From assembly GCA_016720835.1 (NCBI GenBank), contig JADKJW010000007.1:124001-188000 (forward strand): a stretch of DNA of 64,000 nt, written 5' to 3'. The first letter of the stretch is position 1. Every line of letters begins with the position of its first letter. A model generated the notes under the pieces. That model was not told the DNA's origin and ran no database searches. It was given only the letters and a program-made list of their open reading frames with translations. This DNA is from Ignavibacteria bacterium (GTDB lineage: Bacteria; Bacteroidota; Ignavibacteria; SZUA-365). Position numbers and translations under genes: made by a program. Below, in pieces: positions 24,490 to 33,592 of the stretch.

Positions 24490-24565
24490 GGGAACCGGCC
24501 GCTGCTTCCGCACGCGTCTCCCTCCCATCGTTCCATCCACGCACACAGCACAAGCACCCCCCGCC

Positions 24566-25957
24566 ATGATCAGAGACAGCTACATCAAGACGGTCATCGA
24601 GCCGTTCAAAATCAAGTCCGTCGAGCCCATCACGTTCACCACGCGCGAGGATCGCGAGCGCATCCTGCGCACGGCGGGCATGAATCCGTTCCTGATCCCG
24701 GCCGCGGACGTGCTCATCGACCTGCTCACCGACAGCGGCACCTCGGCCATGAGCGCGAAGCAGTGGGCGGGCATTCTGGACGGCGACGAGTCCTACGCCG
24801 GCTCGCGCAGCTTCTTCCGTTTCGAGGCGATGGTGAAGAAGATCACCGGCCTTGCCTTCATCATCCCGACGCATCAGGGCCGCGCGGCCGAGAAGATCCT
24901 CTTCACCGTGAAGGGCGGTCCCGGCAAGGTGATCCCGAACAACGCGCACTTCGACACCACGCGCGCCAACATCGAATTCTCGGGCGCCACGGCCATCGAC
25001 TGCATGACCGAAGACGGGAAGCGGCCGGAAGTGGTGGCCGACTTCAAGGGCAACATGGACATCGACAAGCTCGAAGCGGTCATCCAGGAGCACGGCGTGG
25101 AGAACATCCCGCTGGTGATGATCACCGTCACGAACAATTCCGGCGGCGGACAGCCCGTGTCCATGGCCAACATCCGCGCCACGCGCGCCGTGTGCGACAA
25201 GTACGGCCTTCCGCTCTTCATCGACGCCTGCCGCTTCGCCGAGAACGCCTACTTCATCAAGCTCCGCGAGCCGGGCTATGCAGACAAGACGCCTCTCGAA
25301 ATTTCGCAGGAAATATTCTCGTACGCCGACGGCGTGACCATGTCCGCGAAGAAGGACGGCATCGTGAACATCGGCGGCTTCCTCGCCATGAACGACGCCG
25401 ATCTCGCGCTGCAGTGCCGCAACCTCCTCATCGTGACCGAGGGCTTCCCGACCTACGGCGGTCTCGCCGGCCGCGACCTCGAGGCCATCGCGCAGGGCCT
25501 CGAGGAAGTGCTCGAGGAGGACTACCTGCATTACCGCATCACCAGCACGGCCTACCTCGGCAACAAGCTCGTGGACCTCGGCGTGCCGATACTCATGCCG
25601 CCCGGCGGGCACGCGATCTATCTGGACGCCGCGCGTTTCTGCCCGCACATTCCCGCGTCGCAGTTCCCCGCGCAGGCCATCAACTGCGCGCTGTACCTCG
25701 ACGGCGGCGTGCGCGCAGTGGAGATCGGCAGCCTCATGTTCGGCACGACGAACGCGGACGGCAGCTTCAACGGCGCGCAGATGGAACTCGTGCGCCTCGC
25801 CATCCCGCGCCGCGTGTACACGCAGAGCCACATCGACTACGTGATCGAAGTGGTGAAGCACGTGCACGACCGCCGCGAAAGCCTCAAGGGCCTGCGTCTC
25901 ACCTACGAGGCCCCGATGCTGCGGCACTTCACCGCCCGGCTCGAAGTTCTCGACTGA
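24566..25957 (+). CDS. tnaA: Tryptophanase (tryptophan indole-lyase)
   Basis: 463 residues, full length. PLP enzyme splitting L-tryptophan into indole, pyruvate and ammonia. Family landmarks: DLLTDSGT, GDESYAGSR, IPTHQGRAAEK, and the PLP-lysine motif TMSAKKDGIVNIGG. It is related to both tryptophanase and tyrosine phenol-lyase. At discriminating positions it reads like tryptophanase: Asp in AHFDTTR (phenol-lyases have Thr), GVRAVEIGS rather than MERG, and His in RHFTAR (phenol-lyases have Phe). Overall resemblance is mixed, so some activity on other amino acids is possible. No tnaC-like leader or aromatic permease is adjacent. The ATG at 24566 lacks a visible Shine-Dalgarno. Confidence 0.87.
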   Translation: MIRDSYIKTVIEPFKIKSVEPITFTTREDRERILRTAGMNPFLIPAADVLIDLLTDSGTSAMSAKQWAGILDGDESYAGSRSFFRFEAMVKKITGLAFIIPTHQGRAAEKILFTVKGGPGKVIPNNAHFDTTRANIEFSGATAIDCMTEDGKRPEVVADFKGNMDIDKLEAVIQEHGVENIPLVMITVTNNSGGGQPVSMANIRATRAVCDKYGLPLFIDACRFAENAYFIKLREPGYADKTPLEISQEIFSYADGVTMSAKKDGIVNIGGFLAMNDADLALQCRNLLIVTEGFPTYGGLAGRDLEAIAQGLEEVLEEDYLHYRITSTAYLGNKLVDLGVPILMPPGGHAIYLDAARFCPHIPASQFPAQAINCALYLDGGVRAVEIGSLMFGTTNADGSFNGAQMELVRLAIPRRVYTQSHIDYVIEVVKHVHDRRESLKGLRLTYEAPMLRHFTARLEVLD

Positions 25958-26259
25958 GTACTCGACGATCTGTCGAGGTATGATCGCGCGAAAGGCGCGA
26001 ACGCCGTGACGGGATCTCGATTCTCAATCGTGCAGTCTCACGCATCGGCGATTTCCAGCCGATGGGAGCCATTTGCCTTGACACGGCGCAGGCAAAGGAG
26101 TAAGTTCCCATAAATTTAGTCTTACCGTGCACTGATGCGCACATGGACCTGTACTTTCGAATCCGAAGTATCGTGAAGAATGGCGACACCGTACACGTTT
26201 CTGTACGGCGATACGAACTGCGGAGAGCGGGCGGTTGGATCGCACAAACCAGCCGCAGG
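25958..26259 (+). other. Intergenic region with two short GC hairpins
   Basis: CTCGAC/GTCGAG (25961-25977) and TCGCGC/GCGCGA (25984-26000) lie just after the tryptophanase stop, without T-runs. A TAAATTTA element at 26111-26118 could be a -7 box for the next gene, but no -33 element stands at the right distance. No gene is seen unless the downstream protein starts at 26143. Confidence 0.35.
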
Positions 26260-27858
26260 ATGTTCTCCGCAGTAATGATGCTGCTTGTGTTCTGCTCCGC
26301 GGGATTTTCGCAAAGCGCATTCAACATGGGATTCGATAGGGCGTCATGCCTGTTCTACTCCCCGGGGTACTCGTACTGGCGGTACGCGGATCACATCCTT
26401 TCGATGGGGGACGTGAACCGGGACGGGATCCCGGACCTCTTCATCAATGCGTGCAGGGATTCCATGCAGACATGGATGATCTTCGGAACGCGACCGGGGA
26501 TCATCGACAGGAACAACTTCGTGCGCCTGGAGGGCTATGGCACCCTCGCGAAGGGCGATGTGAACGGAGACGGCCTGCCCGATCTCGTGGTGCAATCGTA
26601 CATCGATGAGGTGATCATGTATCCCGGCTGCGATAGCTGTCCGTACGCCATCGACACTGTCCCGGCCTGGAGGATCCACTCGGAGGAGCCGAATATCCAA
26701 GGGCCACCGGATTTCGGCGGCTACATTGCGATTGGAGATCTGAATGGAGATGACCGGGAGGACATCGCCATCGCCGCCCGGTCGATGCGAGTGACCGGTG
26801 GTGGCTGGTACGGAAAGGTGTATATCTATTATGGTGGCTCCTCGCGATTTCCAAGTCCGGATACTTCCGGAATCTACCAAGCTGATAATTTTCGGTTTGC
26901 AAAAAATGGTGTCATTATTGAAGATGTCAACGGAGACGGGTTCAAAGATCTTGTCATTGGCTCAAACGAACCTGAAGTCATTGGAAAATCGCCTCTGTAC
27001 GAGTACTACGATGTGCATTATGGAAAACCAGAATTCGTATTCGATCCGACGCATCCGGATCAGCGAATAAGCAGGAAGGTGATACCGTACAGCACGAATT
27101 CTCATTCCATGAGCTCGTTAAACGTGTTCGATATGAACGCCGACGGAATATGCGATCTGTACATCGGGGATCATTTCGGTTATGTATATTACGGCAGGGC
27201 GGGAGGATTTCGTACAATCCCCGATAGAGTACTTAAGACTGGGGATTCGGCAGAGTTCGTATTCGAACAGGTAGCACATATGATCGGTGATATCAACGGA
27301 GACGGGTATGTCGATTTTCTGCTGTCCGGCATTTATCGTGTTGGAGTAGGCATGGCGTTCATCTATTTGGGGAGTTCGCTGGGAATGGAATCCTACCCTG
27401 CGGCAACCGCGTTTAATCCGATGAGTGGGAATGGATTTTCGAGTGAGGTAGCGCATATTGGCGATATTGACGGAGACGGCCTGGCGGAATTCGCCGCGAC
27501 GTTTGTAACCGACGGAGAGACCGGCTTTGCTGTGTATGGAGGTAAATCCTGGAGGAGAACTTCCATGGAAGATATTCCCATTTCACAAGCTCCCTCCATA
27601 ACTGCATTTCCAAATCCATTTACTGATCATACGACGATGATAGCGGTCAACGAGGTGAGCAATTCCTCAACCCTGAAGATATACGATATATATGGGCGTG
27701 AAATCCGCAGTCTCAATGTTGCAAGAGGCGCTTCCGGTGAAGCTCGAATCATGTGGGACGGATTTGACGCTCGTGGTGTGAAGGTTTCACCTGGATTGTA
27801 TATCACCATACTTGAAACATCAAGAGGGTTGTTGAAGGGAAAGGTCGTGAAGCGGTAG
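26260..27858 (+). CDS. FG-GAP/VCBS-repeat exported protein with T9SS sorting domain
   Basis: 532 residues from ATG 26260, chosen because a signal peptide begins there (MFSAVMMLLVFCSAGFSQS); the frame is open to an ATG at 26143, so a 39-residue extension cannot be excluded. Seven Asp-rich repeats of the DxNxDGxxDL type (for example DVNRDGIPDL, DVNGDGLPDL, DINGDGYVDF) predict a Ca-binding integrin-like beta-propeller. The C-terminus is a T9SS sorting domain (FPNPFTDHTTM ... IYDIYGREI ... SPGLYITIL). Predicted surface-attached or secreted; function unknown. Base composition is visibly less GC-rich from here to about 29.5 kb than in neighbouring enzyme genes. Confidence 0.82.
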   Translation: MFSAVMMLLVFCSAGFSQSAFNMGFDRASCLFYSPGYSYWRYADHILSMGDVNRDGIPDLFINACRDSMQTWMIFGTRPGIIDRNNFVRLEGYGTLAKGDVNGDGLPDLVVQSYIDEVIMYPGCDSCPYAIDTVPAWRIHSEEPNIQGPPDFGGYIAIGDLNGDDREDIAIAARSMRVTGGGWYGKVYIYYGGSSRFPSPDTSGIYQADNFRFAKNGVIIEDVNGDGFKDLVIGSNEPEVIGKSPLYEYYDVHYGKPEFVFDPTHPDQRISRKVIPYSTNSHSMSSLNVFDMNADGICDLYIGDHFGYVYYGRAGGFRTIPDRVLKTGDSAEFVFEQVAHMIGDINGDGYVDFLLSGIYRVGVGMAFIYLGSSLGMESYPAATAFNPMSGNGFSSEVAHIGDIDGDGLAEFAATFVTDGETGFAVYGGKSWRRTSMEDIPISQAPSITAFPNPFTDHTTMIAVNEVSNSSTLKIYDIYGREIRSLNVARGASGEARIMWDGFDARGVKVSPGLYITILETSRGLLKGKVVKR

Positions 27859-27898
27859 GCATCCCATTACAATTCCACGAACAGCACCTGGAGCAATC

Positions 27899-28039
27899 AT
27901 GAAAAAGCTTGTTCTGAATTTCGTCATCATTGTGGGAATGGCGTTCCCGATCACCGCGAGCGCACAAACCGCTCCGACGAGGTTTCAACTGTTTGGCGAA
28001 TTTCTGAATCGCCAGGAAATCTGGGATTCTACACAATAG
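27899..28039 (+). CDS. Signal-peptide fragment of the large beta-helix protein, ended by in-frame TAG
   Basis: The ATG at 27899 starts an evident signal peptide (MKKLVLNFVIIVGMAFPITA, then SAQT). The frame runs 46 codons to a TAG at 28037-28039 and then continues in the same frame, without further stops, into the next entry (SYCHWDDIADYLRINQG). The amber codon therefore splits one gene. Possible explanations are a single-base sequence error, a nonsense mutation, or suppression. The last is least likely, since all other genes here end normally on TAA/TAG/TGA. Confidence 0.65.
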   Translation: MKKLVLNFVIIVGMAFPITASAQTAPTRFQLFGEFLNRQEIWDSTQ

Positions 28040-28072
28040 AGCTATTGCCACTGGGACGATATTGCGGATTAC

Positions 28073-29935
28073 TTGCGAATAAACCAGGGACCGTTCAAGA
28101 TCCATGTGGGCAATACCATAAACACGGAAAACGACGTGCGGGACAGTCTCCTCCAGGCGAATGGACATAACGGCTTGCGCTTTGCCATTTGGGATGCAGC
28201 CTATATGGACACGAGCCTGTTTCTTCTCCCACTGCGAGGAGGACGACGCTGGCTCTACCATCCTGAATGCCGATGGCATTACAGTAGAGACGCAAACTGC
28301 GTCGGCACCGAAAAATTCGATGCCGATGGTAAAATCGAATCCGATGCTTCGACAGCCCTGCAACCCGACAATGTTATTCACGTGGAGCGGGGAACTGACC
28401 AGGCTGGTTTCATCGCCAAGGGACTGCGTGATCCATATGCATCGCAGCAGGATCAGGCGACAAGATTTTTCAGGGTTCGCCTGAAAGCCGATCAAGTATT
28501 CAATGAAGGGCATCTCAAGGATAGCGTTCTTTGCAGTCTCTGGGTGCTCGATAGCACAAGGAACCCGATGCTCATCGATTCGATCAATATCATGGTTCGC
28601 GAGGTCGACACGATGAATTACGTCCAATCCAGAGCTGTCGCGTTCATTCCGGGTGACTCGGGGAGAAAGCTCGATTACTGCGTACACTGGCCCAATCATG
28701 TCGGTGTGCGAATCGATTACATCGCAATAGACAACGACGCGGCGAATCTGCTTGGCGAGCCGAGATACATCACATCGTTCACAGAGTACATGGATCGTTA
28801 CCTGAGCCAGGACAGTCGCCCGTATTTGTTTGCGTTCCGGCTTGAAGATGAAGTGGAAACGGATCGGGTGGATTCTCTTCGATACCCCGTCATCGGGCTC
28901 TTTACCGAGTTGGTGAAGAATCATGTGAAAAACTATTCCGGAATACCTTCGGATTTCTGCACGACGAGCATAACCTCTAGCACATATCCCGTATATCAAA
29001 CCCGCCGCTTCCTCCATGAGACGGGTCATGCGTTTCTGCTCACTGACTGCTACAGATTGTATGACGCTACCGTGGGTGAGTACGCGGTCCAGCAGTCACT
29101 GAGAGATATTATATTGAACTATCGAAACATCGCCACTGCGGCTCGCGATAAGGAAAAACCGTGGATGTCACTTGGACAGGTATCAAGATACGGAAGTGTT
29201 CACCTCAGAGAACCGAATATCAGAGAAATAACCGTACAAGCCAACATCATGGCTGCCCTGGGTGCAAAGGGCGTAGGGTATTACTGTTTTTTCAGTCATG
29301 CGATAAGCCCGGTCGATTCGGTCTCTGGCTTGGTAGACGGAAACGGAAGAGCAATCCACATGGACAGTTACGAAGAGGATAAGGCAGCCGCCGTGCGCGC
29401 GGTAAATATGAAACTGGAGAAAATCGGTCCGACGCTCATGCAGCTCACGTGGAAGAATGATGCTCGTAACGTCACGGAGCTGGACGCGCTTGAGCTGAAC
29501 GACAGCATCAGGGTCACAAATGTTGTCACAAGGGACGACACGACAGAAGTGCTCGATCCGGAGAACGGAAGGTACTTCCACATCGGCTGGCTGCAGAATG
29601 AAGAAGAAACCGAAGACTATCTCTACATCACCAACATGCGGACACAGAGGGACAGCGGAAGGACCATTGAACTTTCCTTCGCCGGTTCCACAACGGATTA
29701 CATTCTGATTGAGAGCGTGGATCAGTCGAAGGCTTGGGTGATCGGAACTGACACGACATTCGCGGAAGCCTTCGAACCCGGCGAAGGCCGTCTGTATCGC
29801 GTCAGGGATGCCACCCGATTCAGCGGCGACCTGCTCGATACGCTGACAACCGTGACATCCGGGGCGATCTTCGATGTGTACGGAGAACATGATCCTGCAG
29901 GGACATCAAACGCTTGCCATTCAGCCGACGGGTAA
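28073..29935 (+). CDS. Middle fragment of large exported protein, glycosidase-like region
   Basis: Real coding extends upstream in the same frame to 28040. About 600 residues. The second half includes REPNIREITVQANIMAALGAKGVGYYCFF, which resembles the stretch of TIM-barrel glycoside hydrolases that reads EIRAQ...ALAYGAKGIMYF. A following beta-sandwich (GRTIELSFAGSTTDYILIES) fits accessory domains of such enzymes. The hydrolase assignment is weak, by resemblance only, and I do not identify the catalytic acids. From about base 29885 the frame is wrong (HDPAGTSNACHSADG); the sense continues in the next entry after a one-base change. Confidence 0.6.
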   Translation: MRINQGPFKIHVGNTINTENDVRDSLLQANGHNGLRFAIWDAAYMDTSLFLLPLRGGRRWLYHPECRWHYSRDANCVGTEKFDADGKIESDASTALQPDNVIHVERGTDQAGFIAKGLRDPYASQQDQATRFFRVRLKADQVFNEGHLKDSVLCSLWVLDSTRNPMLIDSINIMVREVDTMNYVQSRAVAFIPGDSGRKLDYCVHWPNHVGVRIDYIAIDNDAANLLGEPRYITSFTEYMDRYLSQDSRPYLFAFRLEDEVETDRVDSLRYPVIGLFTELVKNHVKNYSGIPSDFCTTSITSSTYPVYQTRRFLHETGHAFLLTDCYRLYDATVGEYAVQQSLRDIILNYRNIATAARDKEKPWMSLGQVSRYGSVHLREPNIREITVQANIMAALGAKGVGYYCFFSHAISPVDSVSGLVDGNGRAIHMDSYEEDKAAAVRAVNMKLEKIGPTLMQLTWKNDARNVTELDALELNDSIRVTNVVTRDDTTEVLDPENGRYFHIGWLQNEEETEDYLYITNMRTQRDSGRTIELSFAGSTTDYILIESVDQSKAWVIGTDTTFAEAFEPGEGRLYRVRDATRFSGDLLDTLTTVTSGAIFDVYGEHDPAGTSNACHSADG

Positions 29936-32114
29936 TCTTTACTGTCATGACAGCGTGTATATCGAATTGAACGGAGCATCGATTCAGAACCGCGGTACCA
30001 TGCTGTTCGGAAGCGCTCACGCCCTGCGGGGTACCGGCACGATTGAAGGCAACGGCGAGCTGGCATGGAACAGATCGATACGGACGGAATGGAACGACAG
30101 CCTGACCTTCCGGAACGGCATGACCTTCAGCACACAGTGCCTGCCGGATTCCACGAACACATGGGAGAATTACGGTGTCATCTCCTTCGAAGGCACGACA
30201 CCATACCGCTTCGAGCGCTGCATCGATTCGCTCTTCAACGGCGGCGGCCGCTGGCAACTCGGCGACAGCGTGGTCTTCGAGAACACGCCGCACTTCGTCA
30301 ACTGGTCAGGAGCGCTCCTCGAAGTCAATGGAACGGACTCCACCTGCCACATGCAATTCGCGCCGTACCGGAATCTCGACAATTACGGCCATCTCTACGC
30401 GAGGAATACCGTCTTTGAAGGAACATCCCGCGATACATCGGATGCGTGGAACGGCATATTATCCGCCCTCGACGATGCTGTTCTTGTTCTCGACGACTGC
30501 CGGATCAGGGATATCCGTACGGTGGACGATGGCGGAGGTTCAGCGATACATCTGTACGAATCGGACTCGCCGGAAAATATCGTCCGCAACACATACATCG
30601 AGCGCCCGCTTACTTACAATCCCGAAGGTGATGGGATCTTCCTTCAGGGATTGGGCATCAGCTCGAGCCTCGAGGTCTTGTGTTCGGATATTCGCAGCAG
30701 ATGGTGGTCCGGGATTACGAACGTCAACAGCTATCTGCATCTCACGACGAGTCGTGTGTTTGCGAACAGAATCGGCGTTGGATACGTGTCCTCCGTCTCC
30801 TCGGGATCAATCACAAAAAACTGCATCGAGGAACAACTGGACGCCGGTCTGCACATGAACTATTCTGCGGCACGCTTCGGATACCCTTTGATCGGCGTGA
30901 ACGGCGAGAACAGAATCGTAAACAACGACACGACTCAGATCGATCTGCGCAACGAGTCGTACCTGCTGGGCGGTTCGCTCGCGGGCTCGTGCCACGGCGA
31001 GAACAATATCGACCATCCGGACCAGAGCAAGAGACGCATCGTTCTCGACAGCACATCCACCGCCGAATTGACGGACAACTGGTGGGGTGACGCTGTCGAG
31101 AACGGCGGCACATACACTCTTTCGGCGGACATGCAGCAACGCTATATCTCTTCGCCTTGGGCAGGAAATGTGCACTTCGATCCTGTGAAAGGAGCGGAAA
31201 TCAACCTTCCCCCGCTTCCGGAATGTGTGGATACCTCAATACTGTTTCCAAAGGCCGGCGCCCTCCCGCCATTCGCATCAAGCCTGTGGGAGCTGCCACG
31301 CTATTCACGAGCGAACAATTTCGCGGAGGTGTACCGCTTCATCGGCCATCTGCTCACTCACAATCCCACGCCGGCTCAGGCTTCCCGAACCTGCTCCTTC
31401 CTGCTCTTTCTCGAAGCGGAGCATGCCCGCCGGTACCCCGACAGTACGCAAATGTGCCTCTCGCGCAGCACTGCCTTCTACGGCGCGATGCTCGGCGTCA
31501 TTTCGCATGCGGCCGTGCGGGCGGACATTCTCTCCTCCTGGGCGAGAGCGCTGCTGGTTTTCGGGAATCCGACGCAGGCGGGCGCAAAAGCGCAGCAATT
31601 GCGTTCATCGTATCCTGGCAGCAACGCGGCGCGCGAAATCCTGCCGGTTCTGCAGATGGTCGCCATGGCCGAGCGCGATTCCAGCGCGATCGTTTCGATC
31701 ATCAACGACATGCGGGCCGCCGGGTATTCCGACCTTGCCCTGCATCAGGCCTACGGCATGAAGCGCGGCTTCGACCGTGTACTGCCGCGCTGGCGCTTCC
31801 CGAAGAAGGTATCCGATGCGGCGCAGGGAAATAGGCCCTTCAATCCCGCTGACGGTCTCACGCTGTCGAATCATCCGAATCCGTTCAATCCGTCGACGAT
31901 GGTGGAGTTCCGTCTTCCCCGCGAGACGCATGCTTCCGTCCGCGTATACAATCTGCTCGGGCAATCGGTATCCTCTTTGCTGGACGCAGACCTGCCCGCA
32001 GGCGCGCATCGCGTCGAATACACCGTCCCAAGCGGGCTGCCATCGGGAATGTACCTGATGATGCTGACCACGGAATACGGAGTGAAGACGAGCGTGATGA
32101 TGCTCGCGAAGTAG
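29874..32114 (+). CDS. C-terminal fragment: right-handed beta-helix and T9SS sorting domain
   Basis: Continues the protein above from about NMILQGHQTLAIQPTGN. Residues about 20-430 carry parallel beta-helix-type repeats (IEGNGELAWNRSIR; DGIFLQGLGISSSLEVLCSDI; NRIVNNDTTQIDL; LTDNWWGDAVENGG), the kind found in polysaccharide-acting or adhesive surface proteins. A helical segment of about 180 residues follows, resembling TPR-like packing (QAGAKAQQLRSSYPGSNAAREIL). The protein ends in a full T9SS type A domain: HPNPFNPSTMVEF, YNLLGQSVSSL, LPSGMYLMML, MMLAK. The whole gene (27899-32114) would code about 1,400 residues. Confidence 0.75.
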   Translation: MCTENMILQGHQTLAIQPTGNLYCHDSVYIELNGASIQNRGTMLFGSAHALRGTGTIEGNGELAWNRSIRTEWNDSLTFRNGMTFSTQCLPDSTNTWENYGVISFEGTTPYRFERCIDSLFNGGGRWQLGDSVVFENTPHFVNWSGALLEVNGTDSTCHMQFAPYRNLDNYGHLYARNTVFEGTSRDTSDAWNGILSALDDAVLVLDDCRIRDIRTVDDGGGSAIHLYESDSPENIVRNTYIERPLTYNPEGDGIFLQGLGISSSLEVLCSDIRSRWWSGITNVNSYLHLTTSRVFANRIGVGYVSSVSSGSITKNCIEEQLDAGLHMNYSAARFGYPLIGVNGENRIVNNDTTQIDLRNESYLLGGSLAGSCHGENNIDHPDQSKRRIVLDSTSTAELTDNWWGDAVENGGTYTLSADMQQRYISSPWAGNVHFDPVKGAEINLPPLPECVDTSILFPKAGALPPFASSLWELPRYSRANNFAEVYRFIGHLLTHNPTPAQASRTCSFLLFLEAEHARRYPDSTQMCLSRSTAFYGAMLGVISHAAVRADILSSWARALLVFGNPTQAGAKAQQLRSSYPGSNAAREILPVLQMVAMAERDSSAIVSIINDMRAAGYSDLALHQAYGMKRGFDRVLPRWRFPKKVSDAAQGNRPFNPADGLTLSNHPNPFNPSTMVEFRLPRETHASVRVYNLLGQSVSSLLDADLPAGAHRVEYTVPSGLPSGMYLMMLTTEYGVKTSVMMLAK

Positions 32115-32150
32115 CAGCGAACACAGGCTGGAACCCGCGATTGAACGATC

Positions 32151-32182
32151 TTTTTTTCTTTCCTTCGCGAGTGGTATTATCT
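32151..32182 (+). promoter_or_regulatory. Candidate promoter for the GT4 gene
   Basis: TTTT (32151-32154), 20 nt, TATTATCT (32175-32182). The block is nearly the same as the one before tryptophanase (TTTTTCTTTCC then GCGAGTGGTATT). Downstream, AGGTGA and an ATG at 32240 look like a start site but are out of frame with the GT4 protein. Confidence 0.35.
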
Positions 32183-32328
32183 TCATGCTCTGATCTTCTG
32201 TCTCCAGTGTAAATACGCAAAGCCTCACAGGTGAGATTCATGATCAGAGCCGGCAAAACACCATCCTGTCAGCAAGTTCTCAAGTCTGGAGTCGCGTCCT
32301 GCAAGCTGCGCCGATCCGCATCCTCTAC

Positions 32329-33501
32329 GTGCACCACGGGAAGGGCATCGGCGGCGCGCCGCTGAGCCTGCTGTACCTGATACGCGGGCTGGACCGCGCG
32401 CGGTATCAGCCCACGGTGCTGTGCATTCATGAGAGTGAGGCAAGCGAGCTCTTCCGGAAGGAGGGGATCGAGACCATCGTGATGGAGGGCGTGCGCGACT
32501 TCAGCCACACCAACGTGCTCTGGTATCCGTGGTGGCAGCTGCCCAAGACGCTCGCGCGGCTCGCGCATCTGCCCTTCGCCATCGCGCGGGCCTCGGCCTT
32601 CTTCGCGCAGCGGCAGTTCGACCTCGTGCATCTGAACACGTCCACGCTGCTCGCCTTCGGCATTGCCGCGAAGCGCGCGGGCCTGCGCGTCGTGTGGCAT
32701 ATCCGCGAGCCGCTCAGCCGCGGGTACTTCGGCTGGCGTCGCTCGATGGTGCGCCGCATCATCCACCGCAACGCCGACCTCGTCATCCCGATCTGCAATC
32801 ACGACGCGCAGCAGCTCACGCCGTCGGAGCGCATCCATGTGGTGTACAACTTCATCGACTTCCGCGTCTTCGATGCCGCCATCGACGGCAGCGCCGTGCG
32901 GCGCGAACTCGGCATCGCGCCGGAGGCGCAGGTCGTGCTCATGCTGGGCGGCGTGAACCGCATCAAGGGCACGCGCGAATTCGTGGGGGCGGCGCTCGCC
33001 GTGCTGGCGACAAAACAGGACACGGTGTTCCTCATCGCGGGACACATTCCCGGCGCGACGTTCCGCAACAGGGTCAATGGCAGCCTGCGTTATCTGCGCG
33101 CGGTGGAGCGGCTGATCCCGCCCGCGTTGCGAGAGTCGATACGGCTCATCGGCGTGCGCAGCGGCATTCCGGAACTGCTCGCGGCATCGACGATGCTGGT
33201 GTTTCCGTCCACCGTCGCGCACTTCGCACGGCCCATCATAGAGGCCTCGGCGATGGGCAGGCCGGTGATTGCTTCGGATCTTGGCGGTCCGCGCGAGCTG
33301 GTCCGGGACGGCGAGACGGGTCTGCTTGTACCGCCGTGCGACTCCGCCGCGCTGGCCGCCGCGATGCGGCGTCTGCTCGAAGACAGCGCCATTGCGAGGT
33401 CCTCCGGCGAGGCTGGCATTGCGTTTGCAAGGGAACACTTCGATGCGGAGAAGAACACCCGCCGCATCGTGGAACTGTACGAGGGGTTGCTGGCCGGATA
33501 A
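32329..33501 (+). CDS. GT4-family glycosyltransferase (start uncertain)
   Basis: 390 residues from GTG 32329. GT-B fold: an N-terminal glycine-rich turn HHGKGIGGAPLSLLYLI and the C-terminal nucleotide-sugar site ARPIIEASAMGRPVIASDLGGPRELV, with the family EX7E region. The GTG start is doubtful. The codons before it (IRILY) form the expected first beta-strand of the fold, and no ATG/GTG/TTG lies upstream in frame before the stop at 32191. A well-placed AGGTGA-ATG at 32240 is in another frame. A one- or two-base lesion between about 32243 and 32310 would join them. Probable role in surface polysaccharide synthesis. Confidence 0.85.
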   Translation: MHHGKGIGGAPLSLLYLIRGLDRARYQPTVLCIHESEASELFRKEGIETIVMEGVRDFSHTNVLWYPWWQLPKTLARLAHLPFAIARASAFFAQRQFDLVHLNTSTLLAFGIAAKRAGLRVVWHIREPLSRGYFGWRRSMVRRIIHRNADLVIPICNHDAQQLTPSERIHVVYNFIDFRVFDAAIDGSAVRRELGIAPEAQVVLMLGGVNRIKGTREFVGAALAVLATKQDTVFLIAGHIPGATFRNRVNGSLRYLRAVERLIPPALRESIRLIGVRSGIPELLAASTMLVFPSTVAHFARPIIEASAMGRPVIASDLGGPRELVRDGETGLLVPPCDSAALAAAMRRLLEDSAIARSSGEAGIAFAREHFDAEKNTRRIVELYEGLLAG

Positions 33502-33522
33502 TCACGCAAAAGGGCACTTTTT

Positions 33523-33554
33523 TTTGCTATCGAATTCGAGAGTCCTTACATTTC
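33523..33554 (+). promoter_or_regulatory. Candidate promoter for the NHL-propeller gene
   Basis: TTTG (33523-33526), 20 nt, TACATTTC (33547-33554), close to TTTG-N20-TAnnTTTG, 38 bases before the ATG at 33593. Confidence 0.45.
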
Positions 33555-33592
33555 AAACTGAATATTTCTCCCGCTTTCACAGTCGAGGTCCC

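Noticed and set aside
24566..25957. Tyrosine phenol-lyase instead of tryptophanase
   Set aside because: Parts of the sequence look phenol-lyase-like (MSAKQWAG, IVNIGGF), but the discriminating Asp, the GSxxFG context and the terminal His agree with tryptophanase.
28037..28039. Recoding of TAG as an amino acid (pyrrolysine or amber suppression)
   Set aside because: No pyl genes or suppressor tRNA in the window, and other genes use TAG normally as a stop (for example 20399, 32112).
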